64,000 nucleotides of DNA from Candidatus Accumulibacter adjunctus (lineage in GTDB: Bacteria > Pseudomonadota > Gammaproteobacteria > Burkholderiales > Rhodocyclaceae): assembly GCA_000585015.1 (NCBI GenBank), contig JFAX01000003.1, forward strand, positions 90,767-154,766, read 5' to 3'. Made by a program: the position numbers and the translations under genes. The notes beneath the pieces are model-generated. The model ran no database searches and was not told the DNA's origin. It saw nothing but the letters and a program-made list of their open reading frames with translations. Shown piece by piece: positions 1 to 7,308 of this stretch; the first letter of the stretch is position 1, and every line of letters begins with the position of its first letter.

Positions 1-1315
1 TGAAGACGTTGATCTCGCCGACATCGGTGAAGTCGGTCATGGTGGTGAACAGCGTGATGCTCGCCAGGCGGTCGTCGCCCTCGCGGGCCATCGCGGCGGC
101 GGCGATGGTCAGCAGGATGCCGCCGAGGCAGTAGCCGACGGTATGGATCCGGCGGCCGGGGAGAATCTCCGAGATGGCGTCGATGGCGGCCATCGTGCCG
201 AGCTTGCGATAGTCCTCCATGCCCAGGTTGCGGTGTTCGGCGCGCGGGTTCATCCAGGAGATCATGAACACCGTGTGCCCTCGGTCGACCAGGTACTTGA
301 CCAGGGAGTTGTGTGGCGACAGGTCGAGGATGTAGTACTTCATCATCCACGCCGACTGCATCAGGACCGGTTCGCGCTGCACGGTGTCGGTGGTCGGCGA
401 ATACTGGATCAGTTCCATCAGCAGGTTGCGATAGACGACCTTGCCGGGAGTGATGGCGAGGTTCTCGCCGACGCGGAAGGCCTCGATGCCGGCGGGCTTC
501 TCGTCACGCAGCGAGCGGCGCATGTCTTCCCGATAGAACTCGGCACCGCGCGCGAGATTGGCGCCGCGTTCCTGGATGGTCGCCTCGGCGATCTCGGGAT
601 TGAGGAAGGGGATGTTGCAGGGGGCGGTCATGTCGAGGATCTGCTTGGCAGTGAACCAGACGGCCGCTTCGGCATGTTTGGAGACGCCACGAATCCCGGT
701 CGTCGCGTTGTGCCACCACTGCTGGTTGAGCAGGAAGCCCTGCGACACCACGTTGTAGGGATAGCGCTCCCAACCCGGATGATCGAAGCGATGGTCTCCC
801 GGAAGGGGTTTGATGCACGGTTCCGCATTGCCGGTGACGGCGGACGAGAGGGCGTAGGCGCCGAGACGCATCGCCTTGCGCAGTGCCTTGGCGCCAAGCT
901 GGAACTGCTTGCCGGGTGAGGATGCGAGATGCACCGTCCAATCAAGATAGGCCATCGCCAGCGATGCCGGCGAGATGCCGCCGCTCATCTGGCCGAGCGC
1001 GATGTTCGTCATGCGGTCGATGTCTTCCAGGGCGCCCGAATCGAGCAGGTGGCGGTCACCCAGCCGCCGTGAGAGGTCGCCCTGGGTCGTCCGCGGCGCG
1101 GCGGTGGCTGCCGCGGGCGGGGCTGCTGCGATTGGTGCCGCCGGCGCCGTTGCCGCGGGCGTCGAACCGGCTGCCGGAGTTGCCGGCGGCGCTATGCTCT
1201 TCTTGCGACCACCCGTGGCCGAGCGGGTGCGCCGCTTCACCGGCGCTACGGGTGATGTGCCGGGGTCTGCTGGTGGGGCGTCGCCGGGCGAAGGTTGTTC
1301 AACAGTCTGGACCAT
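1..1315 (-). CDS. phaC: Class I-like PHA synthase, 3' end cut by window edge
   Basis: Polymerises (R)-3-hydroxyacyl-CoA into polyhydroxyalkanoate at the granule surface. The ORF track shows only shadows here because the real frame runs off the left edge. Read on the minus strand from ATG at 1315, it is open for 438 residues. The first ~80 residues are Ala/Pro-rich. The lipase-like box GYCLGG carries the nucleophile at Cys396, followed by the conserved stretch DFTDVGEINVF. GGAGAG lies 7 bases before the ATG and supports the start. Catalytic Asp and His lie beyond the edge. The alanine-rich extension makes it longer than the Cupriavidus type. It is divergent from an operon ending in a class III synthase, so two synthase classes share one locus. 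Confidence 0.9.
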   Translation of the reverse strand, partial: MVQTVEQPSPGDAPPADPGTSPVAPVKRRTRSATGGRKKSIAPPATPAAGSTPAATAPAAPIAAAPPAAATAAPRTTQGDLSRRLGDRHLLDSGALEDIDRMTNIALGQMSGGISPASLAMAYLDWTVHLASSPGKQFQLGAKALRKAMRLGAYALSSAVTGNAEPCIKPLPGDHRFDHPGWERYPYNVVSQGFLLNQQWWHNATTGIRGVSKHAEAAVWFTAKQILDMTAPCNIPFLNPEIAEATIQERGANLARGAEFYREDMRRSLRDEKPAGIEAFRVGENLAITPGKVVYRNLLMELIQYSPTTDTVQREPVLMQSAWMMKYYILDLSPHNSLVKYLVDRGHTVFMISWMNPRAEHRNLGMEDYRKLGTMAAIDAISEILPGRRIHTVGYCLGGILLTIAAAAMAREGDDRLASITLFTTMTDFTDVGEINVF

Positions 1316-1445
1316 GGGGACTCTCCGTTGTGCTCTGTGACGGGCTATCCTAAGGCATCGTCGGAATGCGGTGCTGATCCAGGTCAACTGCTGCCACCGC
1401 CGCGTGAGCCGCGTGCCGTCGGACGTGCCGCCGTGCGCTGCTGCT

Positions 1446-1481
1446 GGTCGTTGCGACCACTCGCCGGCGGTCGCAACGACC
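1446..1481. repeat. 13-bp perfect inverted repeat, possible operator or hairpin
   Basis: GGTCGTTGCGACC and its exact complement GGTCGCAACGACC are separated by 10 bases. Each arm is itself a dyad of the form GGTCG-N3-CGACC. This suits either a stable hairpin or two adjacent dimer-binding sites. It lies 130 bases upstream of the leftward phaC start. Function is inferred only from symmetry and position. Confidence 0.5.
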
Positions 1482-1711
1482 GTCTGCCCGGCGCTCTTGT
1501 TGCGGTGCGCCCGATGCTTGACTCGACGGTACTCAACGTTCGACAATGCCGGGATTGCTCGTACTGGCAGCAGGAACGTCGGCCCGGGGGTGAGGCTGAC
1601 GGGAAATCCGCGGCAGACGACCCCGGCATCGCTGTTGCGGGGCAGCATGTCCAGGCGACTTCTTGTCGCCGCGGCGCCGGGCCACGCAAAGGTTGGCGGG
1701 ACAGGCGAATC

Positions 1712-1734
1712 AGGCACGCAAACGAGGCACGCAA
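1712..1734. repeat. Tandem 10-bp direct repeat upstream of the PHA operon
   Basis: AGGCACGCAA occurs twice with a 13-base period, and a related GCCACGCAA lies at 1681. The repeats sit about 100 bases upstream of the SDR start, where an activator or repressor could bind. No regulator gene is adjacent, so the cognate protein is unknown. Confidence 0.4.
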
Positions 1735-1836
1735 TTTCCTGTGACGACGACGGTTCCGAGACTCCTCGGAGCGGTGGTCGGCGCAGGCCAGGAGCGCGGC
1801 ATCGCGTGATGTCGCGGTATTTTTTTGGGGGTTGAC

Positions 1837-2604
1837 ATGCAAATCAATGGCAGTGTGTTTGTGGTAACGGGCGCAGGTTCGGGTCTCGGAGCAGAAACGG
1901 CGAGCGGCCTGGTCAGCGCTGGTGGCAAGGTGGTGATTGTCGACGTGGACGCCGGTGCCGGCGAGGCGCAAGCCGCCGCGCTGGGCGCCAATGCGCGGTT
2001 TGCCAAGACCGACGTCACCGACGAGGCGAGCGCGCGCGCCGCCATCGACCTCGCCGTCAGCGAATTCGGCGGCGTGCACGGTCTGGTCCAGTGCGCCGGT
2101 GTTGCTCCACCGAAGAAGGTGTTGGGCCGGGAAGGTCCGCACGACCTGGCGACGTTCGCGCGGGTGGTCAACATCAACCTGGTCGGCACCTTCAACATGA
2201 TTCGCCTGGCTGCCGAGGCGATGGCGCGCAACGAGCCGAACGAAGGGGGCGAGCGTGGCGTGATCGTCAACACGGCTTCGGTGGCCGCCTACGATGGGCA
2301 GATCGGGCAGGCCGCCTATGCCTCGTCGAAGGCGGGGGTCGTTGGCCTGACGCTGCCGGTGGCGCGCGAACTCGCGGCGCACGGTATCCGCGTCGTGACG
2401 ATCGCTCCCGGCATCTTCGAGACGCCGATGCTCAAGGGCCTGCCGCAGGCGGCGCAGGATTCTCTCGGCAAGATGGTTCCGTTCCCGTCGCGCCTGGGCA
2501 AGCCGGCCGAGTACGCCGCGCTGGTGCGCCACATCTGCGAGAACGGCTACCTCAACGGTGAGGTCATCCGCCTCGATGGCGCCATTCGCATGGCTGCCAA
2601 GTAG
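1837..2604 (+). CDS. SDR-family 3-hydroxyacyl-CoA dehydrogenase (HSD17B10-like)
   Basis: Likely NAD-dependent oxidoreductase interconverting 3-hydroxyacyl-CoA and 3-ketoacyl-CoA. 255 residues, the usual size for a classical SDR. The nucleotide-binding motif TGAGSGLG is near the N-terminus, NTAS is present, and the catalytic pair is Tyr161 and Lys165 (YASSK). The overall sequence resembles type II (HSD10) hydroxyacyl-CoA dehydrogenases more than PhaB acetoacetyl-CoA reductases. I chose the ATG at 1837 over the track's TTG at 1825 because it gives the normal SDR N-terminus. First gene of an operon with thiolase, hydratases and phaEC. Stereospecificity cannot be read from the sequence. Confidence 0.85.
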   Translation: MQINGSVFVVTGAGSGLGAETASGLVSAGGKVVIVDVDAGAGEAQAAALGANARFAKTDVTDEASARAAIDLAVSEFGGVHGLVQCAGVAPPKKVLGREGPHDLATFARVVNINLVGTFNMIRLAAEAMARNEPNEGGERGVIVNTASVAAYDGQIGQAAYASSKAGVVGLTLPVARELAAHGIRVVTIAPGIFETPMLKGLPQAAQDSLGKMVPFPSRLGKPAEYAALVRHICENGYLNGEVIRLDGAIRMAAK

Positions 2605-2666
2605 TCCGCGGACAGACTGAAGATCAACCAGGCGGGCGTGGCCCGCCTCTTTGCAAGGAGTGTCTC

Positions 2667-3848
2667 ATGAGTGAGTCTGTTGTCATTGTCGGCGCCAAGC
2701 GGACGCCGGTGGGTTCCTTTCAGGGCCAGTTTGCCGCGTTGAGCGCGCCACAACTCGCCGCGGTGGCGATCAAGGCCGCCGTCGAGCAGGCGGGAGTCAA
2801 GGGAGAGGATATCGATGAAGCGCTGCTGGGCTGCTGCCTGATGGCCGGTGTGCGGCAGGCGCCGGCACGGCAAGCCGTGCTCGGAGCAGGTCTGCCCAAG
2901 TCCGTCCCGTGCACCACCCTGACCAAGATGTGCAGCTCGGCGCAGAAATCGGTCATGATCGCCCATGACGAACTGCTGGCGGGTTCGATCAACGTCGCCG
3001 TCGCCGGCGGCATGGAGTCGATGACCAACGCGCCGCACGTACTGACCACTGCCCGCTCGGGTTACCGGCTGGGCAACGGCGTCCTGCACGACCACATGTT
3101 CCTCGACGGCCTCGAGGATGCGTATGAGCAGGGCAAGCTGATGGGCGCCTTTGCCGAGCTGTGCGTGGACAAGTACAGCTTCTCGCGCGAGGAGATGGAT
3201 GCCTTTGCCGTCGAATCGGTGACGCGGGCGCAGAAGGCGGTGACGGCCGGCGTCTTCGCCGCCGAGATCGCTCCGGTGACGATCACCACCCGCAAGGGCG
3301 AGGAAGTGGTCGCTCTCGACGAGACGCCGATGAAATGCGACGCGTCGAAGATCAGCAAACTCAAGCCCGCCTTCAAGAAGGACGGTGCGGTGACGCCGGC
3401 CAACTCGTCGTCGATCTCCGACGGTGCGGCCGCCTTCGTCCTGATGCGCGAGTCCGACGCTACCAAGGCGGGGATCAAGCCACTGGCGCGGATCGTCGGT
3501 CATGCCACCTTTGCGCACGATCCGGCATGGTTCACCACCGCACCGGTGTTTGCCTTCCAGAATCTGCTGAAGAAGGTTGGCTGGCAGACCAGCGACGTCG
3601 ATCTCTGGGAAATCAACGAGGCGTTCGCGGCGGTGACGATGGCCTCGATGCGTGACCTCGACCTGCCGCACGACAAGGTGAACGTCAATGGCGGCGCGTG
3701 TGCGCTCGGCCATCCGATCGGCGCCACCGGTTCGCGGATTCTCGTGACGCTGCTTTACGCGCTCAAGGCACGCGGCCTGAAGCGCGGCATCGCCGGGCTG
3801 TGCGCCGGTGGTGGCGAGGCGACGGCCATCGCCATCGAAGTCCTCTGA
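2667..3848 (+). CDS. Acetyl-CoA acetyltransferase (thiolase II family)
   Basis: Condenses two acetyl-CoA to acetoacetyl-CoA or cleaves 3-ketoacyl-CoA. 393 residues, standard thiolase length. The acyl-accepting Cys89 lies in KMCSSAQK. His349 is in the GHPIGATG motif and the second active-site Cys379 is in LCAGGGEA. AAGGAG precedes the ATG by a suitable distance. Located 62 bases after the SDR and upstream of two hydratases, so it probably supplies C4 and longer ketoacyl-CoA for PHA synthesis, or degrades them. PhaA and beta-oxidation thiolases cannot be separated by sequence reading alone. Confidence 0.92.
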   Translation: MSESVVIVGAKRTPVGSFQGQFAALSAPQLAAVAIKAAVEQAGVKGEDIDEALLGCCLMAGVRQAPARQAVLGAGLPKSVPCTTLTKMCSSAQKSVMIAHDELLAGSINVAVAGGMESMTNAPHVLTTARSGYRLGNGVLHDHMFLDGLEDAYEQGKLMGAFAELCVDKYSFSREEMDAFAVESVTRAQKAVTAGVFAAEIAPVTITTRKGEEVVALDETPMKCDASKISKLKPAFKKDGAVTPANSSSISDGAAAFVLMRESDATKAGIKPLARIVGHATFAHDPAWFTTAPVFAFQNLLKKVGWQTSDVDLWEINEAFAAVTMASMRDLDLPHDKVNVNGGACALGHPIGATGSRILVTLLYALKARGLKRGIAGLCAGGGEATAIAIEVL

Positions 3849-3906
3849 GCCAGTCGCCAACCCATGCTCCCACCCCGCGCGGCGGGGTGGGCCAGGAGTG
3901 AATCCG

Positions 3907-4347
3907 ATGTTGATCGACAAGAAACATATCGGCATGAAAGTGCCGCCACACTCGGTAACCCCGACGGCGTGGCAACTCAAGTGGTTCGCGAAGGCGACCG
4001 GGGAGAGCAACCCGATCTACTTCGATGAAGCGGCCGCCGCAGAGGCGGGACTGCCCGGCGTGCTGGTGCCGCCGACCTTCTTCTTCTGCATGGACATGGA
4101 CAAGGACCATCCCTTCGACTATCTCGAGACGATGGGCTGCGACCTCGGCAAGATGCTGCACGGCGAGCAGTCGTTCGTCTATCACAAGCCGGTGCATTCG
4201 GGCGAGAAGCTGGACTTCGATGGCGTCATCACCGACATCTACGACAAGAAGAACGGCGCGCTGCAGTTCGTCGTCAAGGATGTCAAGGTGCTGCGTCAGG
4301 GCGAACTGGTGTGCGACGTGCACTCCGTGATGGTCATTCGGGCATAG
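3907..4347 (+). CDS. MaoC/FAS1-like hotdog protein, catalytic dyad lost
   Basis: 146-residue single hotdog domain related to the N-terminal MaoC-like dehydratases. At the position where active hydratases have Asp and His (as in the next gene, GDHHPLH), this protein has Glu33 and Tyr38 (GESNPIYF). It is therefore probably the structural or substrate-binding partner of the next protein, as in two-subunit enoyl-CoA hydratases such as ChsH1/ChsH2. I trimmed the track ORF (3808) to ATG 3907, which has AGGAG upstream and begins near the domain. Ten bases separate it from the next gene. Confidence 0.78.
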   Translation: MLIDKKHIGMKVPPHSVTPTAWQLKWFAKATGESNPIYFDEAAAAEAGLPGVLVPPTFFFCMDMDKDHPFDYLETMGCDLGKMLHGEQSFVYHKPVHSGEKLDFDGVITDIYDKKNGALQFVVKDVKVLRQGELVCDVHSVMVIRA

Positions 4348-4357
4348 GGGAAGGTCG

Positions 4358-4777
4358 ATGACGAAACCGAATTTTGATGCGCTGAACGTTGGCGATGCGA
4401 TCCCCTCGTTCACCACCGAGCCGGTGTCGCGGCTGACTCTGGCGCTCTACGCCACGGGTTCAGGTGACCACCACCCGCTGCACCTCGACCAGGACTACGT
4501 GCGCTCGAAGGGGATTCCGGATGTCTTCGCGCACGGCATGCTCGGCATGGCCTATCTCGGCCGACTGCTGACGCAATGGGTGCCGCAGGCGGCGATCCGC
4601 AGCTTCGGCGTTCGTTTCACGGCCATCACGCAGGTTGGTGAGCGTCTCGTGTGCACCGGCAAGGTGGTCGAGAAGCTGGAGCAGGCCGGTGAGAAATGTG
4701 TTCGTCTCGAGTTGACCTGCGCCAATGAGCAGGGTGAGGCGAAGCACAAGGCAGATGCAGTGGTGGCCCTGACCTGA
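4358..4777 (+). CDS. MaoC-family (R)-specific enoyl-CoA hydratase, catalytic subunit
   Basis: 139-residue hotdog hydratase, expected to hydrate 2-enoyl-CoA to (R)-3-hydroxyacyl-CoA, the stereoisomer that PHA synthases need. The hydratase-2 motif is present as GSGDHHPLHLD with catalytic Asp37 and His42. GAAGG precedes the ATG. It follows the dyad-less hotdog protein by 10 bases and probably forms a heteromer with it. PhaJ enzymes are normally homodimers of one such subunit, so this pair is closer in design to steroid or archaeal split hydratases. Last gene before a hairpin and phaE. Confidence 0.83.
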   Translation: MTKPNFDALNVGDAIPSFTTEPVSRLTLALYATGSGDHHPLHLDQDYVRSKGIPDVFAHGMLGMAYLGRLLTQWVPQAAIRSFGVRFTAITQVGERLVCTGKVVEKLEQAGEKCVRLELTCANEQGEAKHKADAVVALT

Positions 4778-4807
4778 TACCCTCAGGGCCAAGACATCTG
4801 CATGATC

Positions 4808-4829
4808 GCGGCCGTCGTCAGACGGCCGC
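4808..4829 (+). terminator. 9-bp GC-rich hairpin between hydratase and phaE
   Basis: GCGGCCGTC and GACGGCCGC form a perfect 9-base stem with a GTCA loop. The downstream sequence has only scattered T, so it is not a canonical intrinsic terminator. It could be an attenuator or mRNA-processing hairpin separating the hydratase genes from phaEC, with 143 bases between the genes. Confidence 0.45.
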
Positions 4830-4920
4830 AGTTTGGTTGAAGAGTGCACTCAGTCTACCGCTGGGCGTTCGCCTGCCGTACCGGCAGGTGTGCCCCGCAC
4901 ACTGAAAGGAGATCACAGGA

Positions 4921-6000
4921 GTGGAAAACAACAATCCGAATGACCAACTGAAGGGCGTCGTCAACGCTTGGGCTGACATGCAGAAGCGGATGTGGGGCGA
5001 CTGGGCCTCGCTGCTGCAGAATCTCCCGGGCGCTGAAGGTGGTCCCGTCGAGGCGGTCAAGAAAGGTGTGGCGGCTGCTGCCACGGGCTCGAACGAAGCT
5101 GCCCGCATGCTGATGGATCGCATGAACAACAGCCAGACGGCAATGAATCGCGTGATGGAATTCTTCTTCAAGTCGATGAAGGTCGTCGCGCCGAACATGG
5201 ATGCCGGCAAGGACTGGCGGCCCGACCTCAAGAGCTTTGCCGAGCAATGGGCCAAGGAGTCGACGGCCATGCTCGAGCGCAGTTCCGGCCTCGCGTCGCA
5301 CCTTGGCGCCTTGGGCGGAACGCTGAACAAGGACTTGCCCGAGGCCTTCGGACCCTGGCTGTCCTTCCTGATGCAGGCCGCTTCTGCCGGTCACGTCGGC
5401 GAAGCGATGATCGGCGGCACGGCCGGACTCAATCGGCTGCTGTCGATGGAAGGAGAGGGCAGCGCGCTCGCAGGTGTCGGCGAGATTCCGCTGTTTGGCG
5501 CGTCGCGCGAGAAGAATGCGAAGCTGTTGCGTCTCGTCGACGCGGTCGTTGATCTGCGCAAGGACAGCCTGAGCTTCCACACCGCTTTCGCCGAGGCACT
5601 GGCGAGAGCAGTCGAAGCGACCGTCGAGGAACTCGCCAAGGTCGCCGCCAAGGGCGAGAAGATCAGTTCGGTTCGGCAGGTGATGGGCCTCTGGTACCGC
5701 ACGGCCGACAAGTCATTGCTGGTGACCTTCAACACGCAGGAGTTCCTCGACAAGCAGAACGCCTTCACGAGGTCGCAACAGCAGTTCAAGCTTGCCCAGC
5801 GCGCGGTCGTCGAGGACATCTTCCGTGGTCTCGACATGCCGACGCGCAGCGAGCTGGATGAGGCCTATCAGGTCATCCACGAACTCAAGATGGAGGTCCG
5901 GGCTCTCAGGAAGGCATTGCTGCCGGCAGCAACGGCGACAGCGAACAAGGCCGTCACGGCGCCGCGCAAGGTTGCGGCAGCGCGTGCCAAGAGCGAATGA
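4921..6000 (+). CDS. phaE: Class III PHA synthase subunit PhaE
   Basis: Non-catalytic partner required by class III PhaC. 359 residues, in the usual PhaE range, largely helical with no enzyme motif. The C-terminal region has the PhaE-like stretch MPTRSELDEAYQ followed by a helical segment. The start is GTG, preceded at about 9 bases by AAAGGAG. The tail TATANKAVTAPRKVAAARAKSE is Ala/Lys-rich, resembling the DNA- or granule-binding tails of some phasin-like proteins; that is only a resemblance. Immediately upstream of the class III phaC, as in other phaEC or phaCE pairs. Confidence 0.88.
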   Translation: MENNNPNDQLKGVVNAWADMQKRMWGDWASLLQNLPGAEGGPVEAVKKGVAAAATGSNEAARMLMDRMNNSQTAMNRVMEFFFKSMKVVAPNMDAGKDWRPDLKSFAEQWAKESTAMLERSSGLASHLGALGGTLNKDLPEAFGPWLSFLMQAASAGHVGEAMIGGTAGLNRLLSMEGEGSALAGVGEIPLFGASREKNAKLLRLVDAVVDLRKDSLSFHTAFAEALARAVEATVEELAKVAAKGEKISSVRQVMGLWYRTADKSLLVTFNTQEFLDKQNAFTRSQQQFKLAQRAVVEDIFRGLDMPTRSELDEAYQVIHELKMEVRALRKALLPAATATANKAVTAPRKVAAARAKSE

Positions 6001-6063
6001 GCCGGAAACCTGAACCTCATTTGCCGGCTGACAAGCCAATAGACCTTTAGGAGGGTGCCATCG

Positions 6064-7170
6064 ATGTTTTCTTTCCCGATCCAGATTCTCCCCGCCGACG
6101 TGGCGGAGGAAACCGCAGCCTTGAACGCCAAGCTCGCCAAGGGCATCAACAATCTCAGCAACCTGACTGACGACGACATCGACATCGGCAGCACGCCGAA
6201 GGACGTCGTCTTCGCCCAGGACGGCATCAAGGTCTATCACTACCACCCGCTGGTCGATCAGGCGAAGATCATGAAGACGCCGCTGCTGATCGTGCCACCG
6301 CTGATCAACGGCTACGAGGTGGCCGACCTGCAGCCCGACCGTTCCGTGGTGCGCAACCTGCTGAACGAGGGCCTCGACGTCTACCTCAACGACTGGGGCT
6401 ACCCGCGCCAGGTGGACAAGTACCGCACGGTCGACGATTACATCAACGGTTACCTCGACGAGACGGTCGACTTCATCCGCAGGCACCATGGTGTGGACAA
6501 GATTGCCCTCTTCGGCATCTGCCAGGGAGGGACGATGTCGACCACCTATTCGTCGCTCAATCCGGACAAGATCAGCCACCTGACGCTGACCGTCTCGCCG
6601 ATCGATTTCGACGCCTACAAGGCGAACCACAAGCCACACGAAGGCTTGATGTTCACCATGGGGGCCGACGCCGATGTCGAGAAGATGGTTGCCGTGCATG
6701 GCAACGTACCAGCTTCGGTACTGAACGAATCGTTCATGATGGCTTCGCCGTTCATCCTCAACTACGGCAAGTACGCGGACGTGATCGACATCCTCGATGA
6801 CCGGCCGGCCCTGCAGAACTTCCTGCGCATGGAAAAGTGGCTGTTCGGTGGTCCCGACGCCGTCGGCCAGACCTTCAAGGAGTTCATTCGCGACTTCCTG
6901 AAAGGAAACAAGCTCGTCAAGGGGACGCTGGAGGTCGGCGGCCGCAAGGTGGACCTGAAGAATCTGACGATGCCGATCCTCAACATCTTTGCCGAGAAGG
7001 ACCACATCGTGCCCCCGCCGTGCACGGTTGCCCTCGGCAAGCATGTCGGCAGCAAGGACTACAGCGAGTTTGCCATCAATACCGGCCACATCGGCATCTA
7101 CACCGGTGGTCTGGCGCAGAAGGTCCTGGCGCCGAAGGTGGCCAGCTGGATGCGCGAGCGCGGCGCCTGA
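6064..7170 (+). CDS. phaC: Class III PHA synthase catalytic subunit PhaC
   Basis: Alpha/beta-hydrolase polymerase that works with PhaE. 368 residues, typical for class III and much shorter than class I. The triad is visible: Cys153 in the lipase-like box GICQGG, Asp313 in AEKDHIVPP and His342 in NTGHIGIY. The track starts at GTG 6055, but AGGAGG at 6048-6053 is correctly spaced for ATG 6064, which also gives the normal N-terminus. Sixty-three bases after phaE. A second, class I-like synthase lies divergently at the left edge. Confidence 0.95.
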   Translation: MFSFPIQILPADVAEETAALNAKLAKGINNLSNLTDDDIDIGSTPKDVVFAQDGIKVYHYHPLVDQAKIMKTPLLIVPPLINGYEVADLQPDRSVVRNLLNEGLDVYLNDWGYPRQVDKYRTVDDYINGYLDETVDFIRRHHGVDKIALFGICQGGTMSTTYSSLNPDKISHLTLTVSPIDFDAYKANHKPHEGLMFTMGADADVEKMVAVHGNVPASVLNESFMMASPFILNYGKYADVIDILDDRPALQNFLRMEKWLFGGPDAVGQTFKEFIRDFLKGNKLVKGTLEVGGRKVDLKNLTMPILNIFAEKDHIVPPPCTVALGKHVGSKDYSEFAINTGHIGIYTGGLAQKVLAPKVASWMRERGA

Positions 7171-7216
7171 GTTCCGTGAGCCGACTCCTCTGACCGGGGG
7201 GCCGGAAATGAGCGGA

Positions 7217-7279
7217 GCGGACGCCCCGCGCAACGCCAGGCTGCGTTTCTGCAGCCACGGCGCCGCGCGGGGCGTCTGC
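7217..7279 (+). terminator. Large nested hairpin after phaC
   Basis: GACGCCCCGCGC (7220-7231) pairs perfectly with GCGCGGGGCGTC (7265-7276), extendable by a G-T and two further pairs outward. Inside its loop a second stem, GGCTGC/GCAGCC (7239-7256), can form. There is no T-tract. Position after the phaC stop suggests transcript-end protection or termination. It could also be a single REP-like element. Confidence 0.5.
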
Positions 7280-7308
7280 CGTTGCCGCCGCCGACGGGCC
7301 TTCCCGTC

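Larger units (their letters stand above)
1316..1836. other. Divergent intergenic region between phaC and the PHA operon
   Basis: A 521-base gap with no convincing gene; the ORFs listed through it look like shadows. It must hold promoters for phaC (leftward) and the SDR-phaEC operon (rightward). It contains a strong inverted repeat at 1446-1481 and a tandem direct repeat at 1712-1734, listed separately. A run of seven T followed by five G lies just before the SDR start. I see no clear -35/-10 pair. Confidence 0.6.
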
